The notes under the pieces are model-generated. The model saw only the letters and a list, made by a program, of their open reading frames with translations. It was not told where the DNA came from and ran no database searches. Of a stretch of DNA of 64,000 bases, positions 21,660 to 30,738 are shown piece by piece. The stretch is from Bacillota bacterium (GTDB taxonomy: Bacteria; Bacillota; Clostridia; Acetivibrionales; DTU013), in assembly GCA_023411575.1 (NCBI GenBank), contig JAEYOP010000040.1:496001-560000 (forward strand), given 5' to 3'. Position 1 is the stretch's first letter; the number at the start of each line of letters is the position of its first letter. Position numbers and translations under genes: made by a program.

Positions 21660-24352
21660 TATGTCCCGGTTCCGCTGTATGTGCGGTATACCTCGAATTC
21701 CGATTTGAGCGATTTCAGGCAGGCCAGTCCTTCGTAATGATCTCCCCGCCGCGCTGCCAGCTCGATTTTAAAGGCGGAGCTTTTCATTTCATCCGCGTCG
21801 ATTTTGTCGGCAATGATCTTGACTTGATGGGCGATCCTTTCAACACTGCTCAGGTCCCCGTTTTTCATGGCCGCGTCGATTTCCCCGATGAATTCCCCGA
21901 TCCGGGCCACGGACTGGGCGATCAAGGAATCCGGGAGGTTTTGCCTTCTGCCGGCAATTCGGACGTCGCCGTTATCGCCGATTTCCACCCTGTCCGGCGG
22001 GAATCCGCCCTTTTCTTCTTTCGCGGCCACCACGCTTTCGATCATTCGGAAAAGCTCCTCCATCCGGATGGGCTTCGGTACATATTCATCCATGCCCAGG
22101 GACAGGAACTTCTCCCGGTCGCCCTGCAGCGCATAAGCCGTAATGGCGATGATGGGGATATGCCGTCCCGATCCCTCCAGCTTCCGGATCCTGCCGGTGG
22201 CTTCTATTCCGTTCATTTCAGGCATTTGAATGTCCATCAGGACGAGATCGAAGGTATTCCGTTCAAACAGGGACGCCGCTTCCAGCCCGTTGCCGGCAGC
22301 TTCCACCGTATGGCCCTTTTCCTTCAGCATGGCCGATATCACCTTCCGGTTTATCCGGTCATCTTCCGCAAGCAGGATGTGGAGCGGTCTGGAGGTCCTG
22401 GCCACCCGGGGCGCCTTTTTTTCCACTTTTCCGGCCGCCGGACTGCCGATTTTGAACTGCAGCAGGAGGATAAACCGGCTGCCCTTTCCCTTCTCGCTTT
22501 CCACCGATATGGTCCCGCCCATCATTTCCACAAGCTTCTTGGAAATGACAAGGCCGAGGCCCGTCCCACCCACTTTTTTGGTGAAGGAGCTGTCCACCTG
22601 GCTGAAGCTTTTGAAAAGCCGTTCGATATCCTCTTTTCCTATTCCGATCCCCGTATCCGATACGGTAAACCGGAGTTCCGTCTCATTCTCCCCCTGACTG
22701 ACGGTCCGCACGGTTACGGCTATGGACCCGGCCTCCGTAAACTTGACCGCATTGCTGATCAGATTGTTCAGCACCTGCTGGAGCCGGTTCGGGTCTCCGA
22801 CCAGATACTGCGGTATGGCGGAGGAAAAATTGCAGTTGAGCTCAAGCCCTTTTTCGGCGGCACGGGACGAATGGAGCTTCACCGTCTCTTCCAGGAGCCT
22901 TCGGATATCGAAATTTTCATTTTCGATTTTCATTTTACCGGCTTCCAGCTTGGAGAAATCCAGCACGTCGTTGATAATCCGCAAAAGGGAATTTGCGCAG
23001 GCCTTTGCCGTGATGAGATTATCCCGCTGCTCCTCGTTCAGGTCGGAAAGAAGGGTCAGGTCCACCATGCCGAGCATTCCGTTGATCGGCGTCCGGATCT
23101 CGTGGCTCATATTTGCCAGAAATTCGCTTTTCGCCCGGTTTGCCGCCTCCGCCGCTTCCTTGGCCCTTTTTTCCGCGATTTCCGACTCCTTTATCTGACT
23201 GATGTCCGTGACGATGATTGCAAGATAGTCCTTCCTGGGACTGTATACGGAGATGGAGGACCAGGTCTTTGTCGAGCCCCGGAGAATTTCGCTGAAGTAG
23301 ACGCTTTTCCCCTGCTCCAGGTCCGTGATATTGTCCCGGATAATGTCCAGGAAGCCTGTTTCGATCCCCTGAAACACCTCCGTATACCGTTTCCCGACGA
23401 GATTCTTCTTTTTCTTTGAAAGCATGCTTTCATAGGCTTCGTTCACTTCAACGTAAACAACATCCTCCAGATTGTTTTCGCCGTCATAAAGGATTTTGAA
23501 ATAGGCGTACCCACTGTGCATATTCATGAACAGGGACCGGTATTTTCCCTCGTTTTCGAAGATTTTTCTCGACGCCTGCTTTTTATATGTAATATCGTTA
23601 AAAGTCCCTACATAGCCGTCATATTTGCCATTCAGGTCAAAATGGGGACATCCTTCGCAGACAAACCACCTGTATTCGCCGTCATGCCTGCGCATGCGGA
23701 TTTCGATCCGGAAGGATTCCGTTCTTTTGTCCGTGTTCCTGCTGATGTGGTTCCATTTCCGCAGGTCTCCGGGATGTATGGCCTCCATCCAGCCGTCCAT
23801 CCGGGACTTCTCCAGATTCATCCCCGTGAACCGGATCCAATTCCGGTTGACGTAGTTGCAGTTGAGCTTTTCATCGGAACGCCAGATCAGGGCAGGCAAA
23901 TGGTCCAGAAGGTTCAGGGCATATTCCTTTTCCCGCTGCTGCTCTATTTCGGAGCTTCTCAGCCGCGTCACATCCCGGAGCACGATAACGGCGCCCGCGA
24001 TGAAACTTTCCCCGTCCCTGACCGGGGAGCAGGTAGCCGATACGTATTTCCGCTTTTGGTCCTTTGAGAGTAGAATCGTGTCTTTCAGCAGGCCCTTGGT
24101 TTGATCGTCCCGAATGACCTCCTCCAGAGGCGTCTTCCGCGGTTCGTCCGTATCCGCGTTGCGAAGGACAAGAATGCTGTCGATGTCCCGGCCTATGGCT
24201 TCTTCGGCCTTCCAGCCGGTGATTTCCTCCGCGCCCCGGTTGAAGCGCCGAATCACGCCGCAAAGATCGGTGGCTATGATCCCGTCCCCGATGCCGGACA
24301 GGATATGGGCCGCATAATTGGGGTTCCCCTTTGCCGCGCCATCCCTTTTCAT
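21656..24352 (-). CDS. Soluble hybrid histidine kinase with three PAS domains, receiver and Hpt-like tail
   Basis: 898 residues, no membrane helix, so it senses a cytoplasmic signal. Order: PAS about 12-130, PAS about 145-258, PAS about 268-388, HisKA with phospho-acceptor His417 in FLANMSHEIRTP, ATPase domain with N box LISNAVKF (531-538) and G1/G2 boxes DTGIG (566-570) and GGTGLG (595-600), receiver with Asp707 (LVLMDIQMP), and a C-terminal Hpt-like helix bundle with His842 (RIAHQVK). The glycine usual after the Hpt lysine is missing, so relay function there is uncertain. It is transcribed from its own consensus promoter with a TetR-type palindrome. The neighbouring single receiver protein may take its phosphate. 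Confidence 0.92.
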   Translation of the reverse strand: MKRDGAAKGNPNYAAHILSGIGDGIIATDLCGVIRRFNRGAEEITGWKAEEAIGRDIDSILVLRNADTDEPRKTPLEEVIRDDQTKGLLKDTILLSKDQKRKYVSATCSPVRDGESFIAGAVIVLRDVTRLRSSEIEQQREKEYALNLLDHLPALIWRSDEKLNCNYVNRNWIRFTGMNLEKSRMDGWMEAIHPGDLRKWNHISRNTDKRTESFRIEIRMRRHDGEYRWFVCEGCPHFDLNGKYDGYVGTFNDITYKKQASRKIFENEGKYRSLFMNMHSGYAYFKILYDGENNLEDVVYVEVNEAYESMLSKKKKNLVGKRYTEVFQGIETGFLDIIRDNITDLEQGKSVYFSEILRGSTKTWSSISVYSPRKDYLAIIVTDISQIKESEIAEKRAKEAAEAANRAKSEFLANMSHEIRTPINGMLGMVDLTLLSDLNEEQRDNLITAKACANSLLRIINDVLDFSKLEAGKMKIENENFDIRRLLEETVKLHSSRAAEKGLELNCNFSSAIPQYLVGDPNRLQQVLNNLISNAVKFTEAGSIAVTVRTVSQGENETELRFTVSDTGIGIGKEDIERLFKSFSQVDSSFTKKVGGTGLGLVISKKLVEMMGGTISVESEKGKGSRFILLLQFKIGSPAAGKVEKKAPRVARTSRPLHILLAEDDRINRKVISAMLKEKGHTVEAAGNGLEAASLFERNTFDLVLMDIQMPEMNGIEATGRIRKLEGSGRHIPIIAITAYALQGDREKFLSLGMDEYVPKPIRMEELFRMIESVVAAKEEKGGFPPDRVEIGDNGDVRIAGRRQNLPDSLIAQSVARIGEFIGEIDAAMKNGDLSSVERIAHQVKIIADKIDADEMKSSAFKIELAARRGDHYEGLACLKSLKSEFEVYRTYSGTGTY

Positions 24353-24428
24353 ATGCTTGTACCGCCTGCCTATAATATTAATTCCGCGCTGGATTCGATG
24401 GAGAGTCTTCCAACTTTCGCCTGAATGA

Positions 24429-24446
24429 TAAGTAACCGCTTACATG
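24429..24446 (-). promoter_or_regulatory. Second TetR-type operator, at the hybrid kinase gene
   Basis: TAAGTAACCGCTTACATG shares TAAGTAA-CGCT-AC with the site at 21610 and lies in the same place, just downstream of the -10 box. Same protein probably binds both. Confidence 0.55.
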
Positions 24447-24449
24447 CTA

Positions 24450-24478
24450 ATTATATAAATCCAAGAAAATATTGTCAA
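24450..24478 (-). promoter_or_regulatory. Promoter of the hybrid kinase gene
   Basis: Minus strand TTGACA, 17-base spacer, TATAAT: a perfect sigma-A consensus. The leader to the start codon at 24352 is about 90 bases. Confidence 0.85.
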
Positions 24479-24536
24479 TATTCTATACCCGTTCCAGGGC
24501 TCTTCGAAACAGGCGGGCAGGACGACATCGTGCCTC

Positions 24537-24577
24537 ACAAAAAGGCAGGACCCGGCATAATGCCGGGCCCCGCCTTT
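24537..24577 (-). terminator. Terminator of the first CUT1 transporter operon
   Basis: Minus strand AAAGGCGGGGCCCGGCA-TTA-TGCCGGGTCCTGCC then TTTTTGT. It is placed 37 bases after the stop codon of the binding protein gene. Confidence 0.85.
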
Positions 24578-24613
24578 CCGGGAATTCCGTACGATATTCC
24601 TTTGGAGGAAATT

Positions 24614-26173
24614 TTATTTTCCTACTTTAACACGCCATGCGTCGAACTGCTTCTGCATTTCGGCAAGAACCTTCTCTTCGCCGGATGCCTTCAGTTCCTT
24701 TTCCATCTTCGCCACCGTCTTGTCCACGTCGGCGGAGCCGGAGAACAGCATCGGATAATAGTTGTCGATAACGGCCTTGCATGCCGCTATTTCAGACTGT
24801 ACGGGGGCCGCATTGAATGCGAAGCCCAGGTTCTGCTCCACAAGGGCGGAATTGTTGAACTCCGTCATCTTGGTCCACAGGTCCAGCGGCTGGGAATCCA
24901 GCAGGAGATCCTTGAACTGGTCGCCAAATTCCCACTGGTTGCCGAGGTTCCAGCCATCGGTGCCCTGCTGGGTCATCGAGATCCGGCCGTCGGCATTGAC
25001 CTTGTAATGGGTATCCTCCAGACCAAACGTGATCATGTTTCTCAGCTTGGCGTCGGTGTAGGTCAGGGTTATGAACTTGAACGCTTCGTCCGGGTGCTTG
25101 GAAGCCGCTGGAATCGCCAGCATTGCCCCCGTCGTTTCCCGGTTGGACATCACCGGCTTGGTCATTTCGACCTGGACCCATTCGATTCCGGTCTGCTGGG
25201 ACATTCTTGCGGCGAAATACGGGATGAGAGGCTGCTCGGTCGCAAAATACTTGCCGGTCTTCATCTCTTCCGCCGTATTTGCAAGATTGGCGTTATCCTT
25301 GGCGATATAGCCCTTCTGGTAGAAATCGCGCATTTCCTTGTAATAGGCGATCGATTCGGGCGCCAGGAACTGATCTATGACCTTCGTGTCCCTGTTGTCC
25401 GGATAAAGGGCCCCGGGAACGTTGTCATCGCTGAAATTGTTCCAATCCAGGAAGTGGAACGGAGTATCCATTTTGCACGCCAGCAGGGGAACGATCTTTC
25501 CGCCCTCGCCGTCCAGAATCTGCTGGAAATAGGGGGCAAGGTCGGCGTTTGTCTTGATCTTCGTTACATCAATGTTGTACTTGTCAACCAGGCTCTTCTG
25601 GAGCAGGTAGCCCCAGGTATGCGCCGTTTCCTTATGGGTTTGCACCGCATAGTTCACGCCGTCGATGGCAGCACCGTTCAGAAAGTCCTTGCCGAGAATA
25701 TTGGCAATGGTCGGGTCCTTTTCGAGATAATCATTCAGCTTGAGGAAATAGCCCGCCGGAGCATTCATGTAATAGTTTGCCGCCCAGTTTGCCGTAAAGC
25801 ATACGTCGAAGGGTTCCCCTGACGCGAGCATCGGGTTGACCTTGGTGTCATAGTCGCCCCATCCGAATACCTGAAGCTTCAATTTTAGGCCGAAATCCTT
25901 GAGATATTCGTTTACCTTGCCCATGACCAGATCCGTGTCCGCCGGTTGTTTGTCGCCAACCCGGATATAGGTGATTTCGACAACCTCCTTGGACGCTTCC
26001 GCTTCTTTTTCCGTGACCGCGGGCTCACCCGCCGTGGATTGGACTGCGGCAGGCTGGTCCGCGGCGGTTCCCTCCGCGCCTGCATCCTTTGCCGAGCCGC
26101 AGCCGGTCAGCGCGCAGGCAAGTGCAAACACGATGACCATGGCCAGACATAAAACCTTTTTGACCTTGAACAT
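24614..26173 (-). CDS. Lipoprotein solute-binding protein of a CUT1 sugar importer (DUF3502-type)
   Basis: 519 residues from ATG 26173 with GAGGA upstream; longer frames upstream lack an RBS. A lipoprotein signal peptide ends in LTGC (Cys at about 25), so the mature protein is tethered outside the membrane. A low-complexity Ala/Glu linker leads to a two-lobed binding domain of the LplA/YtcQ type, with WGDYDTKVNPMLASGEPFDVCF near the start and the DUF3502-like C-terminus (MITFGLEDTHYKVNADGR). It probably binds an oligosaccharide. Last gene of an operon with two permeases. The remnant at 12946 belongs to the same family. Confidence 0.92.
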   Translation of the reverse strand: MFKVKKVLCLAMVIVFALACALTGCGSAKDAGAEGTAADQPAAVQSTAGEPAVTEKEAEASKEVVEITYIRVGDKQPADTDLVMGKVNEYLKDFGLKLKLQVFGWGDYDTKVNPMLASGEPFDVCFTANWAANYYMNAPAGYFLKLNDYLEKDPTIANILGKDFLNGAAIDGVNYAVQTHKETAHTWGYLLQKSLVDKYNIDVTKIKTNADLAPYFQQILDGEGGKIVPLLACKMDTPFHFLDWNNFSDDNVPGALYPDNRDTKVIDQFLAPESIAYYKEMRDFYQKGYIAKDNANLANTAEEMKTGKYFATEQPLIPYFAARMSQQTGIEWVQVEMTKPVMSNRETTGAMLAIPAASKHPDEAFKFITLTYTDAKLRNMITFGLEDTHYKVNADGRISMTQQGTDGWNLGNQWEFGDQFKDLLLDSQPLDLWTKMTEFNNSALVEQNLGFAFNAAPVQSEIAACKAVIDNYYPMLFSGSADVDKTVAKMEKELKASGEEKVLAEMQKQFDAWRVKVGK

Positions 26174-26244
26174 AAAAATCCTCCTTGTAGATTTTCTATA
26201 TGATACGGCGCATTCCGGACCCCCTCGCCGGAAAACTGCCGTTA

Positions 26245-27186
26245 TCACCCTTTTACAGCGCCTATGGTAAGTCCTTTTACAAAGTACCGCTGGAAGAACG
26301 GGAACGCCAGCACGATCGGGCCGATGGACAATACCGCCACCGCCATGCGCGCGCCTTCGCTCGGCAGTCCCGCGCCTACGGTGCTGGCCTGTGCGAAATT
26401 GGCCGAGCCGCTCATAAGGTACTGAATGCTCATCAGGGTTTGATACATCAGGTACTGGATATTGTAGAGCTTCGCGTCGGTAATGAATATCAGGGGCAGG
26501 TACCAATCATTCCAATAATTCAGCACGCAGAACAGCCCTATTGTGGCAAGACCCGCACGGCACAGCGGCAGGACGATCACGAAGAAGGTCCTGTATTCTC
26601 CCGCTCCGTCCATTCTTGCCGACTCCAGGATGGATTCGTGGATCGTCGTCTGGATGAAGGTGCGCATGATCATCATGAACCACGCATTCATCAAATAAGG
26701 CACTATCAGGATCCAGACCGTATTCTTCAGCGGAATGAACTGGGTGTAAACGACATACCAGGGTACAAGGCCGCCGCCGAAGATCATCGTGAAAAAAGCA
26801 ATAAAGGAAAACTGGTTTCTGTACCGGAAGCCTCTTCTTGAAAGCGGGTATGCGTACAGGCATATGATTGTCATGCTTAACAGCGTTCCAAGGATGGCTA
26901 CGAATATGGAAACCCCATATGCCCGGAAAATGACCTGTCCCACGGCGGCAACGTATTGGTAGGCAGCCGTTGACAGCTGGTCCGGTATGAAGCTGTAGCC
27001 CTTTTTCAAAAGGGAGTCCTCCACTGTGAAGGAGATAATGATGACCAGCAGCAGGGGCGCCAGGCAGAGCACGATCGTCGCCGAAAACATCAGGTTGAGC
27101 AGCGTATTGGTCAATCCGGACACCGTATTTCTTCCACTTTTCCTACCCATTATGTTATATATCTTGACAGTCCTTTCGCCGTTCAC
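26245..27186 (-). CDS. CUT1 sugar ABC permease, LplC/MalG type
   Basis: 313 residues, GTG start at 27186 with AAGGAGG eight bases upstream. Six membrane helices are expected. The EAA loop that contacts the ATPase is seen as ESARMDGAGEYRTFFVIVLPL (cited in part; about residues 205-225). The C-terminus FFQRYFVKGLTIGAVKG is typical of this subgroup. Forms the channel with the next permease. No ATPase gene is present in the operon, so a shared MsmX-like ATPase elsewhere is expected. Confidence 0.93.
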   Translation of the reverse strand: MNGERTVKIYNIMGRKSGRNTVSGLTNTLLNLMFSATIVLCLAPLLLVIIISFTVEDSLLKKGYSFIPDQLSTAAYQYVAAVGQVIFRAYGVSIFVAILGTLLSMTIICLYAYPLSRRGFRYRNQFSFIAFFTMIFGGGLVPWYVVYTQFIPLKNTVWILIVPYLMNAWFMMIMRTFIQTTIHESILESARMDGAGEYRTFFVIVLPLCRAGLATIGLFCVLNYWNDWYLPLIFITDAKLYNIQYLMYQTLMSIQYLMSGSANFAQASTVGAGLPSEGARMAVAVLSIGPIVLAFPFFQRYFVKGLTIGAVKG

Positions 27187-27198
27187 TTCGATTCCTCC

Positions 27199-28173
27199 TT
27201 AGAACAGAGACATATCTTTATCGATTTTTCTTACTATGAGATTGGCGGTGAATACGGTGATGCAGCCCACGACAGCTTGATAGGTGCCTGCGGCGGCCGC
27301 CATTCCGATATTGCTGGTATTGCGCAGTGCGGTGAAAACATAGGTATCGATGACCAATACATGGTCCAGGATGGCGCCGCTGTTTCTCGTCACGTTGTAG
27401 AACAGGCCGAAGTCCGCGTTAAAGATCCTGCCGACCGCAAGAAGCGTCAAAATAATCATCAGATTTTTGAGCATCGGGATCGTGATATGCCGGATCTGCT
27501 GCAGCTTGGTAGCACCGTCGATGGAAGCCGCTTCATAATATTCCGTATCAATGCCCGAGAGAGCTGCCAGATAGACAACCACATTGTAGCCGGTATACTT
27601 CCACATGTGGAAAAACACCAGAATGAAGGGCCAGTACGCTCCCTCGCTGTACCACTCCACAGGCGCGACGCCGAGAGGCTCGAGGATGCTTTTGTTGATG
27701 AAGCCCTTGTCAACGCTCAGCAGCGAAAAAGCCAGGTAGCTTACGATAATCCAGGACAGGAAGTAGGGCAGGAACATCAGGCTCTGATAGGTTTTGGAAA
27801 GCATTTTGCCCCGGAGCTCGTTGAGGGCAATGGCCAAAAGGACCGGAACGACGATATCCAGCACAATGAAAACGAAATTGTACAAAATGGTGTTCCGCGT
27901 CATCAAAAACGCATAGGGCGTATCAAAAAAGAACTTGAAATTGCTGAAGCCCACCCACTTGCTTTTCAGGATGCTTTCCACGAAATTCCCTGAAAAGCGG
28001 TACTGCTTGAATGCAATAACGGTACCCAGCATGGGCAGATAGTTATTGACAAGCAGTATGAGCAGTCCAGGGACAAGCATGGACAAAAGGGGGCCGTCGC
28101 TCCGCAGCCAAGTCTGGAAACCGTTTTTCCGCATTCTGTCCTTCAGCGGTCCCGCTGTCTGTAAATCAACCAT
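27199..28173 (-). CDS. CUT1 sugar ABC permease, LplB/MalF type
   Basis: 324 residues from ATG 28173 (GAGGTG ten bases upstream). Membrane segments begin near residue 24 (LLSMLVPGLLILLVNNYLP). The EAA loop reads EAASIDGATKLQQIRHITIP (about 215-234) and the family C-terminus ends NLIVRKIDKDMSLF. First gene of the operon with the 26245 permease and the 24614 binding protein; twelve bases separate the two permeases. I see no strong promoter upstream. Confidence 0.93.
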   Translation of the reverse strand: MVDLQTAGPLKDRMRKNGFQTWLRSDGPLLSMLVPGLLILLVNNYLPMLGTVIAFKQYRFSGNFVESILKSKWVGFSNFKFFFDTPYAFLMTRNTILYNFVFIVLDIVVPVLLAIALNELRGKMLSKTYQSLMFLPYFLSWIIVSYLAFSLLSVDKGFINKSILEPLGVAPVEWYSEGAYWPFILVFFHMWKYTGYNVVVYLAALSGIDTEYYEAASIDGATKLQQIRHITIPMLKNLMIILTLLAVGRIFNADFGLFYNVTRNSGAILDHVLVIDTYVFTALRNTSNIGMAAAAGTYQAVVGCITVFTANLIVRKIDKDMSLF

Positions 28174-28313
28174 AAGAGAATCACACCTCATCGAAAGATT
28201 GTTCAACTTCATTTGCTGCAGTTCTGCGTTCCTCTTAATCGTACATTGGTTCCGGGATAGAAAACAGATAACGAATGTAACTCCCCTTCCAAAAGATGTC
28301 ACCGATTTGAAAT

Positions 28314-28355
28314 AAAAAAAATGACACCTGTCACAGCGGATGACAGATGTCATTT
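28314..28355 (-). terminator. Terminator after hom
   Basis: Minus strand AAATGACATCTGTCA-TCCGCTG-TGACAGGTGTCATTTTTTTT: 13-bp stem with a U run, 33 bases past the hom stop codon. Confidence 0.9.
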
Positions 28356-28388
28356 GGATTTGTTTTTGGGGTGCCTGATCCTTTACTC

Positions 28389-29672
28389 TTACTCTCCGAG
28401 GAAGGGCATGACCGTATGAATGCTGACGCCGCTTGCTTCAAAGTCGGCGGAAATCCTGCTGATGGTCTCTACATTTACGCTGCTCGTGAGAAGCACGATC
28501 CCCATCTTCCCCTGCTGCTCGTCCTTCTGAATGATCTTTTCGATATTGACGGAATTCCTGGCCAGAATGGTCGCAATGGCGGCAAACATCCCTACCCTGT
28601 TATCAACGCTGATCCTCCAGTACAGGTTGTTTTCATACTCCTGCAAATCCCGGACGGCGGAAATGCCACGGTACAACTCGGCGCTAACCGGGTCCGGCTT
28701 CCCACCCTGCTGGGTGACGATCCCGATGAGATCGTCGAACATGGCCGACGCCGTTGGCTTCGAACCCGCTCCCTGCCCATAGAACCCCAAAACGCCGCTG
28801 TTAGAGCCTTCGAACACAATCATGTTATTGTTGTGGAAGGTGTTGGCGGCGATATGGCTGTCCCGGATCAGGCAGGGACCGATCCGGTAAACGAGAGGCT
28901 CCCCGTTTTCGACAATCACCAGGGGCTTGATCTGGTAGCCCAGCTCGTTGGCATATTTTATGTCCGTCACGTTGATATTGGAAAAGGGCGTCACCTTTAT
29001 ATTTCGGATATCCACCCATTTTTTCATGGAGAACATGACCAGGATAACGGATTTGTAAAGGGCATCCCAGCCGCCGATATCCTCCGTCGGATCGTTTTCC
29101 GCATAACCGAGCTCCTGCGCCTTTTTCAACGCGTCCTTAAAGGACAGACCCTCCTTTTCCATCTTGCTGTAGATAAAGTTGGAGGTGGCATTCAGAATTC
29201 CGACGACCTTCCGGATTTCTTCCCCTTTGAAGCATTCTTTAATGATTTTGGCGACCGGAATGCCCCCTCCGACCGTCGCGTCAAATTTTATCACCGTGTT
29301 GTGCCTACCGGCCGATTCCAGTATTTCCATGCCGTAAAGGGCCAGAACCTTTTTGCTGGACAGGACGACGCTCTTGCCGTTTCCAATGGCTCTCAGGGCA
29401 TAGTTTCTGGTTTCCTCGGTGCCTGCTCCGCCCATACATTCGCATATGATATCCGTATCGGGATCGTCAACGACCTCCAGGGCATTTGTCGTCAGCTGCA
29501 GCGTTGAAGTATCGATGCTCCGCTTTTTACCGGCGTCACGGACAAATATTTTACTCACTTCCAGCCTGATTCCGTATTTTTCATAAATACCATCCGTATT
29601 TTTCCGGATAATATTCACCAATTCGGCGCCTACTACGCCGAGCCCCAAAAAGCCTATCTTAATGGTTGCCAT
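28389..29672 (-). CDS. hom: Homoserine dehydrogenase
   Basis: 427 residues from ATG 29672 (GGAGGG upstream). Reduces aspartate semialdehyde to homoserine with NAD(P)H, in the threonine and methionine branch. N-terminal Rossmann motif GFLGLGVVGAELV (about 7-19), catalytic domain with KFDATVGGGIPVAK (about 120-133) and ILNATSNFIYSKM, and a C-terminal ACT domain (about 345-425; ISVDNRVGMFAAIATIL) expected to bind threonine for feedback control. It is a single gene with its own terminator, not joined to thrC or thrB here. Homoserine feeds the homocysteine used by MetH at 3120. Confidence 0.97.
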   Translation of the reverse strand: MATIKIGFLGLGVVGAELVNIIRKNTDGIYEKYGIRLEVSKIFVRDAGKKRSIDTSTLQLTTNALEVVDDPDTDIICECMGGAGTEETRNYALRAIGNGKSVVLSSKKVLALYGMEILESAGRHNTVIKFDATVGGGIPVAKIIKECFKGEEIRKVVGILNATSNFIYSKMEKEGLSFKDALKKAQELGYAENDPTEDIGGWDALYKSVILVMFSMKKWVDIRNIKVTPFSNINVTDIKYANELGYQIKPLVIVENGEPLVYRIGPCLIRDSHIAANTFHNNNMIVFEGSNSGVLGFYGQGAGSKPTASAMFDDLIGIVTQQGGKPDPVSAELYRGISAVRDLQEYENNLYWRISVDNRVGMFAAIATILARNSVNIEKIIQKDEQQGKMGIVLLTSSVNVETISRISADFEASGVSIHTVMPFLGE

Positions 29673-29779
29673 GTTAAATCCCTCCATTTGAATTTTGCGT
29701 TTGTCCTCGTATCACGTACACTTGTTTTTTTATTGTAGACATAGTAACACACTCTCCCATAAAATTCAAGTGCAAAATG

Positions 29780-29822
29780 AAAAAACTCTTATGTGTGCTT
29801 TTTGATAAACACGCATAAGAGG
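29780..29822 (-). terminator. Terminator of the toxin-antitoxin pair
   Basis: Minus strand CTCTTATGCGTG-loop-CACACATAAGAG followed by TTTTTT. Confidence 0.85.
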
Positions 29823-29853
29823 CCGCTATCCTGTCAGAATATTCTCACTGTAT

Positions 29854-30144
29854 CTACTTCATGTATCGCTTTAATTCATCATAGAAATTTTCTCGTGTAC
29901 CGGCAAGGATCACAACTACCATTTGCCCATTTTCTTCATATATTCTATACGCAAGCTCGTAATTGATTTTGCTGTAGTAGACATCATAGCAATAAACGCC
30001 GGCCAGATCACCTGTTATTAATTCTCCGATGTACGGGTCATTGCTTATTTTTTTAAGAGTCTCCCGAAATGCTTCCCTGAGGCCCTTTTCCCTAACCTTC
30101 TTCAAGTATCTTTCCGCGGCTCCCGTGAAACGGATTTCGTACAT
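29854..30144 (-). CDS. RelE/ParE-superfamily toxin
   Basis: 96 residues with the RelE fold pattern: an N-terminal strand YEIRFTGAAERYLKKV, two helices, then beta strands with Y(C)YDVYYSKINYELAYRIYEENGQMVVVIL and a basic/aromatic end (FYDELKRYM). These toxins usually cleave mRNA at the ribosome or, for ParE, poison gyrase; which applies is not shown. The ATG follows the antitoxin stop codon directly (TAGATG), so the two are co-translated. Confidence 0.88.
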   Translation of the reverse strand: MYEIRFTGAAERYLKKVREKGLREAFRETLKKISNDPYIGELITGDLAGVYCYDVYYSKINYELAYRIYEENGQMVVVILAGTRENFYDELKRYMK

Positions 30145-30519
30145 CTACTTGTCCTCCGCTCCGAAGATATCCTCCATGGTCGCACCCTTTTTCGTTCCAT
30201 TTGCAATGTCGTCCGCCTCATCGATTAGCTTATTCATGGCAGGGGCAATTTTTTTGCTCCCTTCCTTGAACCTGGCAAGGAGCTCTTGTCCGGAAAACCC
30301 CTGAGCAATTAAATCAGCAAGAATTTGCTCGGAAAACTCGCTTCCGGTGTTTTCCCGGATAGGGCGGATGACAATTGCGTTGTTTTGCAAAATACATTCG
30401 GCCTCATTGCCGAAGCCCAACATTTCGAAATATTTTTGTGGTATGGTTACCTGTCTTTTGCCTGAAACGCTGATGATTTTACGCTCCATAGAACTACCCC
30501 TAACTACACTTCCCGCCAT
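30145..30519 (-). CDS. AbrB/MazE-type antitoxin
   Basis: 124 residues from ATG 30519, with AGGAGG seven bases upstream. The swapped-hairpin AbrB DNA-binding domain is visible as RKIISVSGKRQVTIPQKYFEMLG (cited in part; about 12-34), then ECILQNNAIVIRP. The acidic C-terminal half (to EDIFGAEDK) should wrap the toxin. Pairing an AbrB-type antitoxin with a RelE-type toxin is a known mixed arrangement. Autoregulation from the promoter at 30580 is expected. Confidence 0.88.
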   Translation of the reverse strand: MAGSVVRGSSMERKIISVSGKRQVTIPQKYFEMLGFGNEAECILQNNAIVIRPIRENTGSEFSEQILADLIAQGFSGQELLARFKEGSKKIAPAMNKLIDEADDIANGTKKGATMEDIFGAEDK

Positions 30520-30579
30520 TTTCTTTCCTCCTAGCAGTATATGCCCAAAAAACACTTTTACACCTATTTCCTTGATTTT

Positions 30580-30608
30580 ATTATAACCAAGAAAATGAGA
30601 AAAATCAA
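30580..30608 (-). promoter_or_regulatory. Promoter of the toxin-antitoxin pair
   Basis: Minus strand TTGATT, 17-base spacer, TATAAT, about 60 bases upstream of the antitoxin start. Confidence 0.75.
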
Positions 30609-30738
30609 ATCGGGATATCACTCTATAAAAGAGCATAAAAAGACCCCCTATGTATTTTTTGTTCTCTAATAGACACACACAGGAGATCAAATTATTACGT
30701 ATATTTAAATCATAAAACCAGCTTCACCGCGAGTCTTC

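Noticed and set aside
21653..23419. 588-codon open frame on the plus strand
   Set aside because: Antisense to the hybrid histidine kinase, whose domains and motifs are complete; no RBS and no recognisable motifs.
24425..25822. 465-codon open frame on the plus strand
   Set aside because: Antisense to the sugar-binding lipoprotein; begins across the kinase promoter and operator.
26174..26506. N-terminal extension of the sugar-binding protein by 111 residues
   Set aside because: The extension has no RBS, would bury the lipoprotein signal inside the chain and overlaps the upstream permease gene.
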